From Burkholderiaceae bacterium (lineage in GTDB: Bacteria; Pseudomonadota; Gammaproteobacteria; Burkholderiales; Burkholderiaceae_E): a DNA stretch of 64,000 nt. Within the stretch, counting starts at the first letter, position 1. Each line of letters begins with the position of its first letter. The position numbers and the translations under genes are program-made. The stretch covers positions 1 through 64,000 of the forward strand of contig JAGXFR010000024.1 of NCBI GenBank assembly GCA_024637155.1, given 5' to 3'. The notes under the pieces are model-generated. The model searched no databases. It was not told where the DNA came from and saw only the letters and a program-made list of their open reading frames with translations. This document shows positions 43,051 to 50,812 of this stretch, in pieces.

Positions 43051-43776
43051 ATGAATAGCGGTGATTACGAATACATCTGGCAGGCCAGCGACTGGCCGAC
43101 CTGGCGCTTCGACCTGGCCGCACCGGCTGGCCCCATCGGCCGCCAGCAGGTGCATTTCGAGCCACCGCCAGCCGATCGTCTGGAAGCCGAAACGAGCCGG
43201 TTCCTCGACTGGGTGAATGGCGCATCGAACGAACCGCCTTTGCTCAAAGCCGGCCTCGGTCAATTCTGGTTCGTCACCTTGCACCCGTTCGACGATGGCA
43301 ACGGTCGGTTCGCCCGTGCCATCGGCGACCTGTTGCTGGCGCGCGCAGACGGTAGCCCGCAGCGCTTCTACAGCCTGTCGGCGCAGATCCAGCGGGAGCG
43401 CAAGGCCTACTACGACATCCTCGAGCGGACGCAGAAGCGCTCAATGGATGTCACGGAATGGTTGGCCTGGTTCCTTCATGCCCTGCTTCGCGCCGTAGAT
43501 CAGGCCCAGTTCGCCCTCGACGCCGTGCTGGCTAAAGCGCACTTCTGGCAACGCTGGGCCACGATGCCGCTGAACGAGCGCCAGGTGAAGTTGCTCAACG
43601 ACCTGCTTGATGGCTTCGAGGGCAAGCTCACGAGCAGTAAATGGGCGTCGCTCGCCAAGTGCTCGCCGGACACGGCATTGCGCGACATCACCGACCTGCT
43701 GGAACGTGGTGTGCTGCGGAAATCCGAAGCAGGCGGGCGCAGCACCAGTTACGAGTTGATCGGCCCACCGCAGTAG
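43051..43776 (+). CDS. DUF4172-type Fic protein with internal deletion
   Basis: The 241-aa product starts like the DUF4172 Fic subfamily (YEYIWQASDWPTWRFDLAAPA, about 6-26) but then jumps to GPIGRQQVHFEPPPADRLEA, which normally lies about 145 residues later. The lost part includes the inhibitory (S/T)xxxE(G/N) helix. The Fic motif HPFDDGNGRFAR (His78) and the C-terminal HTH (LTSSKWASLAKCSPDTALRD) remain and the frame is kept. It could be an unrestrained AMPylator or an unfolded relic. ATG at 43051; reading upstream to 42883 is not family-like. Confidence 0.78.
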   Translation: MNSGDYEYIWQASDWPTWRFDLAAPAGPIGRQQVHFEPPPADRLEAETSRFLDWVNGASNEPPLLKAGLGQFWFVTLHPFDDGNGRFARAIGDLLLARADGSPQRFYSLSAQIQRERKAYYDILERTQKRSMDVTEWLAWFLHALLRAVDQAQFALDAVLAKAHFWQRWATMPLNERQVKLLNDLLDGFEGKLTSSKWASLAKCSPDTALRDITDLLERGVLRKSEAGGRSTSYELIGPPQ

Positions 43777-43815
43777 GGTCGCCTGCGGGCCGTAGCCAAC
43801 ATCGCAGCCGACGGA

Positions 43816-44157
43816 CTATGCGCCCAGCAGTCTGCGAGCAAGCACGGACGGCATGTCACGACGACCGTCGGCGATCAAATAGATGATGACTTGGCTGCCG
43901 GTGACACGGTAGATCACGCGGTATGGTTTGCATGATGTCTGGCGGTATTCCTTGATGCCCAGTGCGACCAACTCTTTCGGGTAGCTGCCGCGCTCCGGAA
44001 ACCGCGACAGCCTATCCACAACCCCCATCAATTGGTCCAGCACGTAGTTGGCGTTGGCCACACAGTCGAATTCGGAGATGTAGTCGTGAATGGCCTCCAG
44101 GTCCTGCTCGGCACCCTCGGTGAGCAGGACCTCGAACTTGGCGGGTGGCACTGCCAT
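43816..44157 (-). CDS. ParE/RelE-family toxin, pair 1
   Basis: This 113-aa type II toxin has the ParE/RelE plasmid-stabilisation fold: FEVLLTEGAEQDLEAIHDYI (strand and first helix), KELVALGIKEYRQTSCKPYR and VIYRVTGSQVIIYLIADGRRD. It is translationally coupled to the antitoxin upstream (ATGA). It is closely related to the toxin at 51393-51734, with about 30 substitutions by eye. Confidence 0.88.
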   Translation of the reverse strand: MAVPPAKFEVLLTEGAEQDLEAIHDYISEFDCVANANYVLDQLMGVVDRLSRFPERGSYPKELVALGIKEYRQTSCKPYRVIYRVTGSQVIIYLIADGRRDMPSVLARRLLGA

Positions 44158-44432
44158 CAGGCAGTGGCGCGCTTGGCGCGCAGACGCGCAACGACGTCCG
44201 CCACAGGCTTGACCTTGCCAGATGCCACGTCTTGATTGCCCAATGCAAGGATTTTCAGCAAGGCCAGGGTTTCCTGAGTCTCCTCGAACGAGGCCACATC
44301 CTGCAGGACCGCCTTGGCTTCACCGTTCTGGGTGATGACCAAGGGCTCGCGCTGCTCGGCCAGGCGCGTTAGCACCTCGGCCGCGTTGGCCTTGAGGTAG
44401 CTGATTGATTTGACTTGAGATGAGTAGCGCAT
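44157..44432 (-). CDS. Phd/YefM-family antitoxin, pair 1
   Basis: This 91-aa antitoxin has the Phd/YefM N-terminal DNA-binding fold: SISYLKANAAEVLTRLAEQR, then EPLVITQNGEAKAVLQDVAS, and a C-terminal toxin-binding helix ending with Arg/Lys residues. It neutralises the ParE-like toxin and represses the operon. It is nearly the same as the antitoxin at 51734-52009, with about ten substitutions by eye. Confidence 0.9.
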   Translation of the reverse strand: MRYSSQVKSISYLKANAAEVLTRLAEQREPLVITQNGEAKAVLQDVASFEETQETLALLKILALGNQDVASGKVKPVADVVARLRAKRATA

Positions 44433-44456
44433 GCCCGTGCCCCTGATGTTCGAATA

Positions 44457-44483
44457 AGACCAAATATAGTCGTTTTATGGTCT
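44457..44483 (-). promoter_or_regulatory. Operator of TA pair 1
   Basis: 27 bp upstream of the antitoxin gene: AGACCA (44457-44462), a 15-bp AT-rich centre with AATATAGTC, and TGGTCT (44478-44483), a perfect inverted repeat. The same 27-bp frame is conserved before TA pair 2 (52033-52059). TTCGAACATC repeats flank it on the minus strand. Confidence 0.6.
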
Positions 44484-44530
44484 CAAAGAAAGATGTTCGA
44501 ACTGACAGGCTGTGATTCAACGCCGATTGC

Positions 44531-44711
44531 TCATTCCTCGAACAAATCAGAGTGCGTGCCTGCGCGCACGAAGATGATGGCGTTGCCATCGAGCAGCTAG
44601 ATCAGCAGCATCGCCGCTTTCATGCGCTTCAGGTCGTAGCGACCGGAGCGGGAAAGGCGCTCCCAGTCTTTGAGGAAGGTCTGGGTGTAATCGCACGCCC
44701 TGGGTGGCGTG
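44531..44711 (-). pseudogene. yafQ-type toxin, decayed
   Basis: Behind the intact dinJ-like gene, the minus strand encodes the ends of a YafQ mRNA interferase: PRACDYTQTFLKDWERLSRS and GRYDLKRMKAAMLLI, a stop codon, then AIIFVRAGTHSDLFEE. The central catalytic part (His-rich RECH region) of roughly 35 residues is deleted and no start codon is present. The toxin is dead. Confidence 0.8.
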
Positions 44712-44717
44712 GCCCGT

Positions 44718-44996
44718 TTACTGCTGGCGGGCTTTTTCGAGGTCATCGAACAAGGCGTCAACAGATTCGAAACGGGCGGCCCGGGCCTTCATCATTGCGC
44801 GGGCTTCATCCATTGCGGCGCGGGTCTGCGCATTGGGCACCTTGAGCTCCAGCGGGAAAGCCTGGTCGTTGACCACGCGCTTGAGCAGGATACGCACAGC
44901 ATCGGATACCGACAGCCCCATGGCTGCCAATGCCTCGCTGGCCTGCGTCTTGATTTCCTCGTCCACCCGGACATGCAGCATCGTGGAATGGGCCAT
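44718..44996 (-). CDS. dinJ: RelB/DinJ-family antitoxin (orphaned)
   Basis: This 92-aa antitoxin has an RHH N-terminus (STMLHVRVDEEIKTQASEAL, then AAMGLSVSDAVRILLKRVV) and a C-terminal helix (RFESVDALFDDLEKARQQ) that would wrap YafQ. All is intact, but the toxin gene directly downstream is destroyed. It may be kept as a repressor or as protection against a related YafQ encoded elsewhere. The 127 bp upstream (44997-45123) contain no gene. Confidence 0.88.
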   Translation of the reverse strand: MAHSTMLHVRVDEEIKTQASEALAAMGLSVSDAVRILLKRVVNDQAFPLELKVPNAQTRAAMDEARAMMKARAARFESVDALFDDLEKARQQ

Positions 44997-45123
44997 GATC
45001 AGATCCTCCGCTTTTCTGAATTGTGTATCTCTTTTGAGATACGGTCAAGAGCTTCATGCAGAGCTTCATGCCGTTTGATCCGACTCTTTTCGCCGGTATC
45101 GGTCGTGCGCGTCGCGGTGGACT

Positions 45124-45504
45124 TCACGCCTCGGGGCTCGCGAAGCTGCGCAGCCACGGATCGAGGTGGGCAATGTCGAAATCTCCGGATTCGAGCATCT
45201 CCATGATCTCGGAGTAAATCTGCTTCGGCGGTCGTTGCAGTCGCCAACCGTTGACGCGCAGGAACACATCGGCTGCAGCAAACGCAACACGCTTGTTGCC
45301 ATCGATGAACGGATGGGTGATGGCCAGGCTTTCCATCAGCGCAGCGGCCTCGGCCACGAGGTCCTCGTAGTAACCGGTTTGCGGCCGGAACAGCGCGGAT
45401 TCCAGTGCGCCAGGATCACGCACGCCTCGCGCACCACCGTAACGCTGCATCAGCACGGTGTACATCCCGAGCACATCGGCTACGGTCAGGTAGTCGTGCG
45501 CCAC
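45124..45504 (-). CDS. doc: Death-on-curing (Doc) toxin
   Basis: This 126-aa Fic-fold kinase has the Doc version of the motif, HPFIDGNKRVAFAA (His about residue 64), with Lys instead of the second Gly-Arg, which in P1 Doc favours phosphorylation of EF-Tu. The N-terminus YLTVADVLGMYTVLMQRYGG and GALESALFRPQ are typical. It is 3 nt downstream of its antitoxin gene. Confidence 0.92.
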   Translation of the reverse strand: MAHDYLTVADVLGMYTVLMQRYGGARGVRDPGALESALFRPQTGYYEDLVAEAAALMESLAITHPFIDGNKRVAFAAADVFLRVNGWRLQRPPKQIYSEIMEMLESGDFDIAHLDPWLRSFASPEA

Positions 45505-45507
45505 GAC

Positions 45508-45738
45508 CTACTTCGCCAGTTCGCGGTAGAGGCGGTCGAACTCATCCAGGCTGGATGCGAACGAGGCCATCACATGCCGACGCGGGTGCTCCTTTTGTTG
45601 CCGCTCGAGGTAATCCCGCAGGGCCTCATCCAGCACGGCCTGGAACTGTCGGCCTTGCGATTCGGCCAGTTGGCGCAGCGCCGCCAGCACCTCGGGGGAG
45701 GCCTGCGATGAAAATTTTTCGCGAATTGCTGCAGTCAT
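45508..45738 (-). CDS. Antitoxin partner of Doc
   Basis: This 76-aa protein has an RHH-like N-terminal half (SSQASPEVLAALRQLAESQG, then RQFQAVLDEALRDYLERQQK) and a C-terminal toxin-binding tail (FASSLDEFDRLYRELAK). It is not a Phd homologue; it belongs to a ribbon-helix-helix type that pairs with Doc in many proteobacteria. The ATG at 45738 is preceded by GGAG at six bases; two Met codons further upstream are alternatives. Confidence 0.83.
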   Translation of the reverse strand: MTAAIREKFSSQASPEVLAALRQLAESQGRQFQAVLDEALRDYLERQQKEHPRRHVMASFASSLDEFDRLYRELAK

Positions 45739-45748
45739 CGTGCGCTCC

Positions 45749-45776
45749 ATCATGATTTGTCTTGATACATCATGAT
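45749..45776. promoter_or_regulatory. Paired palindromes upstream of the doc operon
   Basis: The self-complementary octamer ATCATGAT occurs at 45749-45756 and 45769-45776, 20 bp apart (two helical turns), each preceded by C. This is a typical operator for an RHH antitoxin dimer of dimers. Confidence 0.5.
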
Positions 45777-45837
45777 AGAGAAAGATGGCCGAATTTGCCA
45801 GAGGGGTGACGCGCCAACTGCATACTTTGGCGGATTG

Positions 45838-46057
45838 AATACGTCAACGGCGACGAATATCGCAGGTTCCATGCCGTCATTTCGCCACCAGTGCGTCTTG
45901 TTCTTGTCGGCGAGGACGGGGTCGCCTTCCCGTAGACCTTGCTCGTTTCACCCAGGTATTCCGTGGCGCTGCCCTTGAGGACGTATTCCACCGTCGGCCG
46001 GTCCTGGTGGATATAAACCACGAAAACCACTCCCGGTGCGAGCGTCACCACCCGCAT
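45838..46057 (-). pseudogene. Cupin-domain protein remnant, copy 1
   Basis: The frame from 46057 reads as the middle of a small cupin: APGVVFVVYIHQDRPTVEYV, then LKGSATEYLGETSKVYGK, before a frameshift; the downstream part (DKNKTHWWRNDG) continues in another frame. A similar remnant lies at 50395-50590, about 145 bp of both aligning well on DNA level. Metal ligands are incomplete, so no function is expected. 46058-46185 contains nothing recognised. Confidence 0.7.
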
Positions 46058-46185
46058 TCAGAGGTGGCCCCGGGAAACTGGACGGTCGGATAAGGGAAGT
46101 CCCTGCAATGCGCTGCACCGTACGAGCGAGAAGACGTCCTTGCGTCGAACCTCGTCCAGGCGATCCCAAAGGACCATTGTTGCGA

Positions 46186-46689
46186 TCAACTCCTGAGCAG
46201 CCATTTTCGGGCGTCCTTCAGAAGTAGCAGCAGCTGTTGCTCGCGCAGCGGCGAGGCGATGAAGCCGAAGCGGGTGTAGAAGCTCGCCGCCTCCTCGTCT
46301 ACGGGGTGGGTCAGCATCGCCCGGATACCGGCCTGATCGGCAATCAACGTCGTTCGGCGGATGGCATCCTGCAGCAGGCCAAATCCGATGCCGCGCCCCT
46401 GATCCTGCGTGGAGACTGCCAGTCGCGCCAGAATCACCACCGGCAAGGGGTACTGCCCCATTCCCTTGCGGATGCGCTCGGGCGCGTCCAGCGTATCGAT
46501 CTGGCCGACGGTCAGGCTGAAGTAGCCAGCCACCCGATCATCATCGGCCACGACGAAGGTCTTGGCCGATCCGCTGCCTTGTGCCTGACGCGCATGGCGC
46601 GACAGCCAGTCGTTCAGGGCGGGCTTGCCGCAATCGAAGCCTTCCACCCGATGCTGCGCACCAAGCGGCTCAGGTTCCCGCAAACTCAC
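46186..46689 (-). CDS. tacT: TacT/AtaT-type GNAT toxin
   Basis: This 167-aa acetyltransferase of the tRNA-acetylating toxin family has the characteristic N-terminus HRVEGFDCGKPALNDWLSRH, the core LARLAVSTQDQGRGIGFGLL with the acetyl-CoA loop QGRGIG, and DEEAASFYTRFGF with the catalytic Tyr. It is expressed with the DUF1778 antitoxin upstream. A GTG at 46689 overlaps the antitoxin stop (GTGA) and gives the usual length; a TTG at 46701 is possible. Confidence 0.9.
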   Translation of the reverse strand: MSLREPEPLGAQHRVEGFDCGKPALNDWLSRHARQAQGSGSAKTFVVADDDRVAGYFSLTVGQIDTLDAPERIRKGMGQYPLPVVILARLAVSTQDQGRGIGFGLLQDAIRRTTLIADQAGIRAMLTHPVDEEAASFYTRFGFIASPLREQQLLLLLKDARKWLLRS

Positions 46690-46979
46690 TTTGCATCCCA
46701 AGGCGCTTTACGCGAGAACAGATCGCGCAGCCCTTCGTTGGTTTGTTCTGGCTGTTCCAGCAAATCCATCAAGGCTTGGTACTGGCTGCCAGACACCATA
46801 AACAGGCGCTGGTCCAGCAAAGTCTGCTCGGCGGCCAGACAGGCGCTGTCGAGAATGAAATCGGTCAGAGATTTGTGTGCCACTTCGGCAGCGCGGCGCA
46901 ACACGGCTTCCTGTTCGCGCGTAGCGCGCAGCCCCAAGCGGGCGGACCGGGCAGTAGGTGAAGATGGTATGGCAGTCAC
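46686..46979 (-). CDS. tacA: DUF1778 (TacA) antitoxin
   Basis: This 97-aa RHH antitoxin has SARLGLRATREQEAVLRRAA, then EVAHKSLTDFILDSACLAAE, the DUF1778 signature, and a C-terminal tail (LFSRKAPWDAK) that would block the acetyl-CoA site of TacT. The stop codon overlaps the toxin start. Complete and likely functional. Confidence 0.9.
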   Translation of the reverse strand: MTAIPSSPTARSARLGLRATREQEAVLRRAAEVAHKSLTDFILDSACLAAEQTLLDQRLFMVSGSQYQALMDLLEQPEQTNEGLRDLFSRKAPWDAK

Positions 46980-47258
46980 GACGGCACCTCTTTCGTTAGA
47001 TCAACTGCCGCAATGTTAGTACACCCGACGTACGTTGTCTAGATGCTGTGAGAGGCGACCGCTCGCCACCCGCAGCGGGATGGCCCGGAATCCCGCGTGG
47101 TTCGGGGAATCACCTTGGCGAGCCGGCTCGCAGGCCGCGATCCAGTGCGCAGGTGGCCACTAACGGCCGGGTCCGCGACAATGTCGCGAGGGCGACCGTG
47201 GCGTATCTGCGCAAGGGTGTGTCGTTTTCGGCAACGACGGCCACGCGCACTGTCACCC
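46980..47258. other. Intergenic DNA, no gene recognised
   Basis: The stretch upstream of tacA includes a short AT-rich promoter-like segment (about 47000-47040, TTAGTACACCCGACGTACG) that could serve tacAT. The rest up to the recombinase remnant shows no coding pattern I can support. Confidence 0.45.
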
Positions 47259-47545
47259 TGGCACACGACCAAGACCAAGAAGAACGGGCGCCGCTACCGG
47301 TACTACGTGCCCCAGCGTGACGCCAAGGAACACGCGGGTGCACCGGGTCTGCCGCGACTGCCCGCCGCAGAACTCGAGTCGGCAGTGCTTGACCAGCTGC
47401 GCGCCATCCGCATCCAGAAGACCGGCGAGTCGGACATCCTGTAGACGAGCGGCTGCAGGCTGACCCTGTCGGTGCCGATCCAGATCAAGAGGCGCAGCGG
47501 CCGCAAGCTGGTTACCCTGCCAAACAATCGACAACAGCTACGTGA
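47259..47545 (+). pseudogene. Serine recombinase (zinc-ribbon and C-terminal part), remnant
   Basis: In one plus frame, KTKKNGRRYRYYVPQRDAKE, then GLPRLPAAELESAVLDQLRA, a stop at 47442, and after it LTLSVPIQIKRRSGRKLVTL match the zinc beta-ribbon and C-terminal region of large serine site-specific recombinases. The catalytic N-terminal domain is missing. This is evidence of a former integrative element at the centre of the toxin-antitoxin island. Confidence 0.7.
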
Positions 47546-47554
47546 GCCGGATGG

Positions 47555-48000
47555 TCAACCGGACCACGCCGGCGACCACGGACCTCCAGCCTGCCAACGG
47601 GCTGTGAGCGTCGCGTTGACGCTGGCCGCCTCAATCACCGGCAGCATGAAGGTGGCCAGCGCTGCGATCACATCATTTAACGCCAGCGCTTCCAGCCGGT
47701 TCTTTTTGAGGAAAGCCTGCCACTGCATCTGTTTCTGCGCATCTTGTGCGAACGCATCGGTGAGACCCAAAGGGGCGTGACCAGTCAGAGGGGTTTTTCT
47801 ACGCTCGAAGGTTGCCTGAACCGCTTGGCGGAGGACGTCACCGTCAAAGTCGGTGCATGACGGGGTACAGGACATCCTCCGGGCCAGGCGTGACAGCGTC
47901 GCCGAAGCCGATGTCGATCTGAATCTGGCAGCGCGCGCCATCGATCACGCCGAGCAAGATGACGCGTACGCACCGATGCCGCCACGTTTCGTTCATTCAT
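47555..48000 (-). pseudogene. abiEii toxin, decayed
   Basis: The gene starts properly with an ATG overlapping the abiEi stop (MNERNVAASVRTRHL), then loses about 100 residues including the nucleotidyltransferase GS and DxD motifs, resumes in another frame (GARCQIQIDIGFGDAVTPGP) and shifts again to the normal C-terminus (KQMQWQAFLKKNRLEALALN). It is the toxin of a type IV system and cannot be active. Confidence 0.83.
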
Positions 48001-48596
48001 GACAGGCTTTCCATGTAGGGACGCATCACATTGGCTACCCGGCACAGCGTGGCATAGCGCCAGAGTTCGTCCATGCGCACGCGCTTGGCTCGCCAAGCCT
48101 CCTGCAGCGCTTCCATCGCCACATCAAGGCCGATCTTGTTGCGGAACTTGAAGCAGTCGGCCACGGTGCGGGCGACGTTGGTGACGCGAACGGTCACGCC
48201 ATCGACCTGATGTTCTTCGATGCCGTCGGTCAGCGCGGCGCCAGAGAAGCGCACGATGCGCAGAGGTGGATAGTCCATCTTTGGCGCACGGGCCTTGTTG
48301 GGAATGGCCAGCCAGACCTCGAACGGCGACTGTGTGGTGAGGTCATGCACGCGCAGCGCCGATAGCAGGCAGACGATGGCTCGCGGATGCTTACGTGCGA
48401 TCTCGGCCAGTGAGCCATGCTCCGACACGGAGCGCCCAGGAATGGCGTACAAACCGCGCCCCACGCGGGTGAGTCGTCCCTGCCGAACCAGCCGCGTTAG
48501 GGCGACACTGGACAGCCCGCGCTCATTGAGATCACGCGGGCGAATAAGGCCGCGCTGGGCGGCGAGATCCAGAATAGTCTGGTGCGAATTTTCCAT
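47997..48596 (-). CDS. abiEi: AbiEi type IV antitoxin/repressor (orphaned)
   Basis: This 199-aa protein is complete: an N-terminal winged helix (ILDLAAQRGLIRPRDLNERG, then RLTRVGRGLYAIPG) and the AbiEi antitoxin domain (RAIVCLLSALRVHDLTTQSP, then TRTVADCFKFRNKIGLDVA with ARTVADCFKFRNKIG). AbiEi represses its operon and counteracts AbiEii, which here is destroyed. A perfect palindrome lies just upstream. ATG at 48596 is chosen; ATG codons at 48614 and 48632 fall in the operator region. Confidence 0.9.
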   Translation of the reverse strand: MENSHQTILDLAAQRGLIRPRDLNERGLSSVALTRLVRQGRLTRVGRGLYAIPGRSVSEHGSLAEIARKHPRAIVCLLSALRVHDLTTQSPFEVWLAIPNKARAPKMDYPPLRIVRFSGAALTDGIEEHQVDGVTVRVTNVARTVADCFKFRNKIGLDVAMEALQEAWRAKRVRMDELWRYATLCRVANVMRPYMESLS

Positions 48597-48617
48597 GCCG
48601 CCATGATGTTGCATTAC

Positions 48618-48643
48618 GTCGGTAGTTGTCAATAACTACCGAC
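48618..48643. promoter_or_regulatory. Perfect palindrome upstream of abiEi
   Basis: GTCGGTAGTT (48618-48627) and AACTACCGAC (48634-48643) form a perfect 10-bp inverted repeat around GTCAAT. AbiEi proteins bind inverted repeats in their own promoter cooperatively, so this is the likely operator. A TTGACA on the minus strand falls in the centre and could be the -35 box. Confidence 0.65.
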
Positions 48644-48665
48644 AAAACGCAACTCTCATGGTGGT

Positions 48666-48686
48666 GCCCTTCGCCTTAGGTGTTGA
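48666..48686 (-). repeat. 21-bp toxin-3' motif, copy 3
   Basis: On the minus strand TCAACACCTAAGG followed by CGAAGGGC starts 32 bp after the stop of the second hipA gene, between it and the abiEi operator. It differs at one position each from the copies at 7399-7419 and 18312-18332. Confidence 0.6.
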
Positions 48687-48718
48687 CATGCCGGCGCGCG
48701 CTGCCCCGCTCACCGCGC

Positions 48719-49993
48719 TCAGACGGCGTCCGGCGGCGTGTCGCGGAAGAAAGACGGCGGGAGCATGGCTTGCTCGAGCATCTCGATGCTGCGCGGCTCG
48801 ATGCCTCGTTGGACGAAGAAGTCGCGCCAGCCGCGGACGACGTCCAGCATCCTGTCAATCAGCGCTTGCGCCGCTTCTTTCGTCAAGCCGAACGCTTCGC
48901 ACTGAGACAGAATGTTGTAGAGGCTTGCGGCTCGTCCGAAGCGGCCGACCTCCAGAGCCAAGTCGCGGCGCTCGAGCGAGACCAAGGGCACGGGCAGGAT
49001 GTCGTAGGCGGGCGAGAGGCGCCAGCCGCCCGTTGTGCGCAACAGCGCGTGGTTGCGCGGATGGTCGTCATTGTTGGTGACCATGGCGTTGAACACCATC
49101 CGAAGGAACAGCTCGCGACGATCGTCATGGCTCTTGACCGACCAGCGCCGAAGCTCATCTGCCAGCAATGGGTACGACCAGCGGTCGCGGCCGAGGTAGC
49201 CATCCTCGGCGTCAAGCACCGTCAGGGCCGACACGAGCCCGTAGCGCCAGTAGGCATTGGCGTCCGGGTTCCATTCGCGCTCGAAGCGCGCGAGCATCAG
49301 GACGTCGCGATCCCCGACTCGCTCGAGGCGCATTGCGCAGACGCGAAGGCCAGCGGCGCGGGCAAGCTCGAGCGTCGCGTACTCGATTCGCTGCAGGTTG
49401 TGCCGGTCGGCCTTTTCGGGCAGCTTGGCCAACCAGAGTTTGTGGTCGTCCTCGACCGTCACTTTGGGTCTTGCTCCGCCCATGCTGGTGCCAGGTTCGA
49501 GTTCTTCGAGGAGCTCATGTGGAAGCCGCCCGTCCTCTTCCAGCCTCTCGGTCGCTTTGATGAGAGCAGGCAACTGGTGCGTGCGGTTGAACGGTCGATG
49601 CGGGGCAGGCGGCGTCACGGTTCGTCCGAAGCTCAGGTTGCCGGCGCCGTCGTCGGGCCCGTTGAGCAGGTATTCCACTTCCTGGATGTCCGCTTCGGGG
49701 CGCTGCAGCTTGGCCTGGATGACTCGACGACCCCATGCGTCCGGGCTGGCGTCCCGAACGGCACCGGGAATACCCTTGAGCTTCGTGAACTTCCGGGGGC
49801 GCGTCGACAAGGGCAGGTGGAAAGGGTCCAAGGCCACCACCTCGGGCCGTTCGAGATATCGCTTGCCGTAGGTGAAGGCCCCTTCAAAGGTGCCGGCGCC
49901 AACGGCTCGTACCTTGAGGGACGCGCAGGGCACCGTCTCCATCGTCCCGGGAAGCTGGATGTAGACGTAGCAGGCCTGTTCGGTGTTGGCCAT
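48719..49993 (-). CDS. hipA: HipA family kinase toxin (second module)
   Basis: This 424-aa HipA kinase belongs to a different branch from the one at 18342-19589. It has the N-subdomain (FEGAFTYGKRYLERPEVVAL), ATP-binding SMGGARPKVTVE (about 168), catalytic loop TNNDDHPRNHALL (about 306) and LSPAYDILPV (about 327) with the metal-binding Asp. All catalytic residues are present. It lies 3 nt after its hipB. Confidence 0.91.
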   Translation of the reverse strand: MANTEQACYVYIQLPGTMETVPCASLKVRAVGAGTFEGAFTYGKRYLERPEVVALDPFHLPLSTRPRKFTKLKGIPGAVRDASPDAWGRRVIQAKLQRPEADIQEVEYLLNGPDDGAGNLSFGRTVTPPAPHRPFNRTHQLPALIKATERLEEDGRLPHELLEELEPGTSMGGARPKVTVEDDHKLWLAKLPEKADRHNLQRIEYATLELARAAGLRVCAMRLERVGDRDVLMLARFEREWNPDANAYWRYGLVSALTVLDAEDGYLGRDRWSYPLLADELRRWSVKSHDDRRELFLRMVFNAMVTNNDDHPRNHALLRTTGGWRLSPAYDILPVPLVSLERRDLALEVGRFGRAASLYNILSQCEAFGLTKEAAQALIDRMLDVVRGWRDFFVQRGIEPRSIEMLEQAMLPPSFFRDTPPDAV

Positions 49994-49996
49994 GGC

Positions 49997-50326
49997 TCAG
50001 AAGTCGTTGTCGCGATCTACCGCGTGGCGGATGCGCTGGGGCCGGCGAGCGGCCTCCAGAATCTTCCCGTGCTCGTCCCCATCGGGGTCGGCAAGCGCAA
50101 CAGCAGTGTTGAGCAGACCGAGCTTCCAGAGCACCGTGAAGGTGGTGGCGATAGTCGCGCCCGGTGCGCCTTTCTCGAGGGCGTACAGGGTCTTGCGAGT
50201 GATGCCGCAAGCTTGCGCCAGCTCCTCTTGGCTCAGGCGGCGGCGGGCGCGAGCGAGCCGGATGTTTGCGCCCAATCGTTGCGCCGCCGCGGTAACATCC
50301 AGTGGAGGAATCGTCAAAGGTGTCAT
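49997..50326 (-). CDS. hipB: HipB family XRE antitoxin (second module)
   Basis: This 109-aa helix-turn-helix protein (NIRLARARRRLSQEELAQAC, then GITRKTLYALEKGAPG) has a C-terminal tail for HipA contact. Like HipB elsewhere it would repress the operon. The ATG at 50326 follows AT-rich operator DNA. Confidence 0.88.
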   Translation of the reverse strand: MTPLTIPPLDVTAAAQRLGANIRLARARRRLSQEELAQACGITRKTLYALEKGAPGATIATTFTVLWKLGLLNTAVALADPDGDEHGKILEAARRPQRIRHAVDRDNDF

Positions 50327-50338
50327 TAGTTACCCACA

Positions 50339-50354
50339 AACCTACGTTATGGTT
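50339..50354 (-). promoter_or_regulatory. hipBA-2 operator candidate
   Basis: AACC (50339-50342), an 8-bp centre and GGTT (50351-50354), within TAACC-N8-GGTTT on the minus strand, parallels the spacing of the E. coli HipB operator (TATCC-N8-GGATA). GGGTAA direct repeats flank it. Confidence 0.45.
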
Positions 50355-50394
50355 ACTATTTTACCCAGCGCGTTGAACTGAGTCAACGCCGATC

Positions 50395-50590
50395 CACCAC
50401 AACGGGTAGACACCGTGTTGACGACGACGAATATCGCAGGTTCGGTGCCGTCGTTTCGCCACCAGTGCGTCGTGTTCTTGTCCGCGAGGCCGGCGTCGCC
50501 TTCCCGGTAGACCTTGCTCGCTTCACCCACGTACTCCGTGGCGCTGCCCTTGAGGACGTATTTCAGCTGGCGACCTTCGATTTGGTCAAC
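50395..50590 (-). pseudogene. Cupin-domain protein remnant, copy 2
   Basis: The minus strand reads as a cupin C-terminal half (YVLKGSATEYVGEASKVYRE, then GDAGLADKNTTHWWRNDGTE, then PAIFVVVNTV) but the N-terminal half with the HxH ligands is replaced by unrelated sequence. About 145 bp matches the remnant at 45838-46057. The remaining DNA up to the dodecin gene shows no gene. Confidence 0.7.
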
Positions 50591-50812
50591 CTCCGGAGCA
50601 AGGGGCAACGCCCCAATCCGTTTCGCTCGTTCTTCGCACGCCGGGCACACCGAAGTGGCACGCCAACGTGGAAAAGCGCCGGTGTGCGCCTCGGCTCGTC
50701 GGCAATGTCCTACCGGCATGCACGGTCGCGTCGGTCGCGTCGGCTTGCGATCGGCCCATCTCTGGTGCAAGCTTGATCTTCGCCCTGACGGGCGTCAACA
50801 AGGAGAAACCAT

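Noticed and set aside
44320-44589. 89-aa minus-strand frame between TA pair 1 and dinJ
   Set aside because: It overlaps the operator and the yafQ remnant in a wrong frame; the YafQ signature is in another frame.
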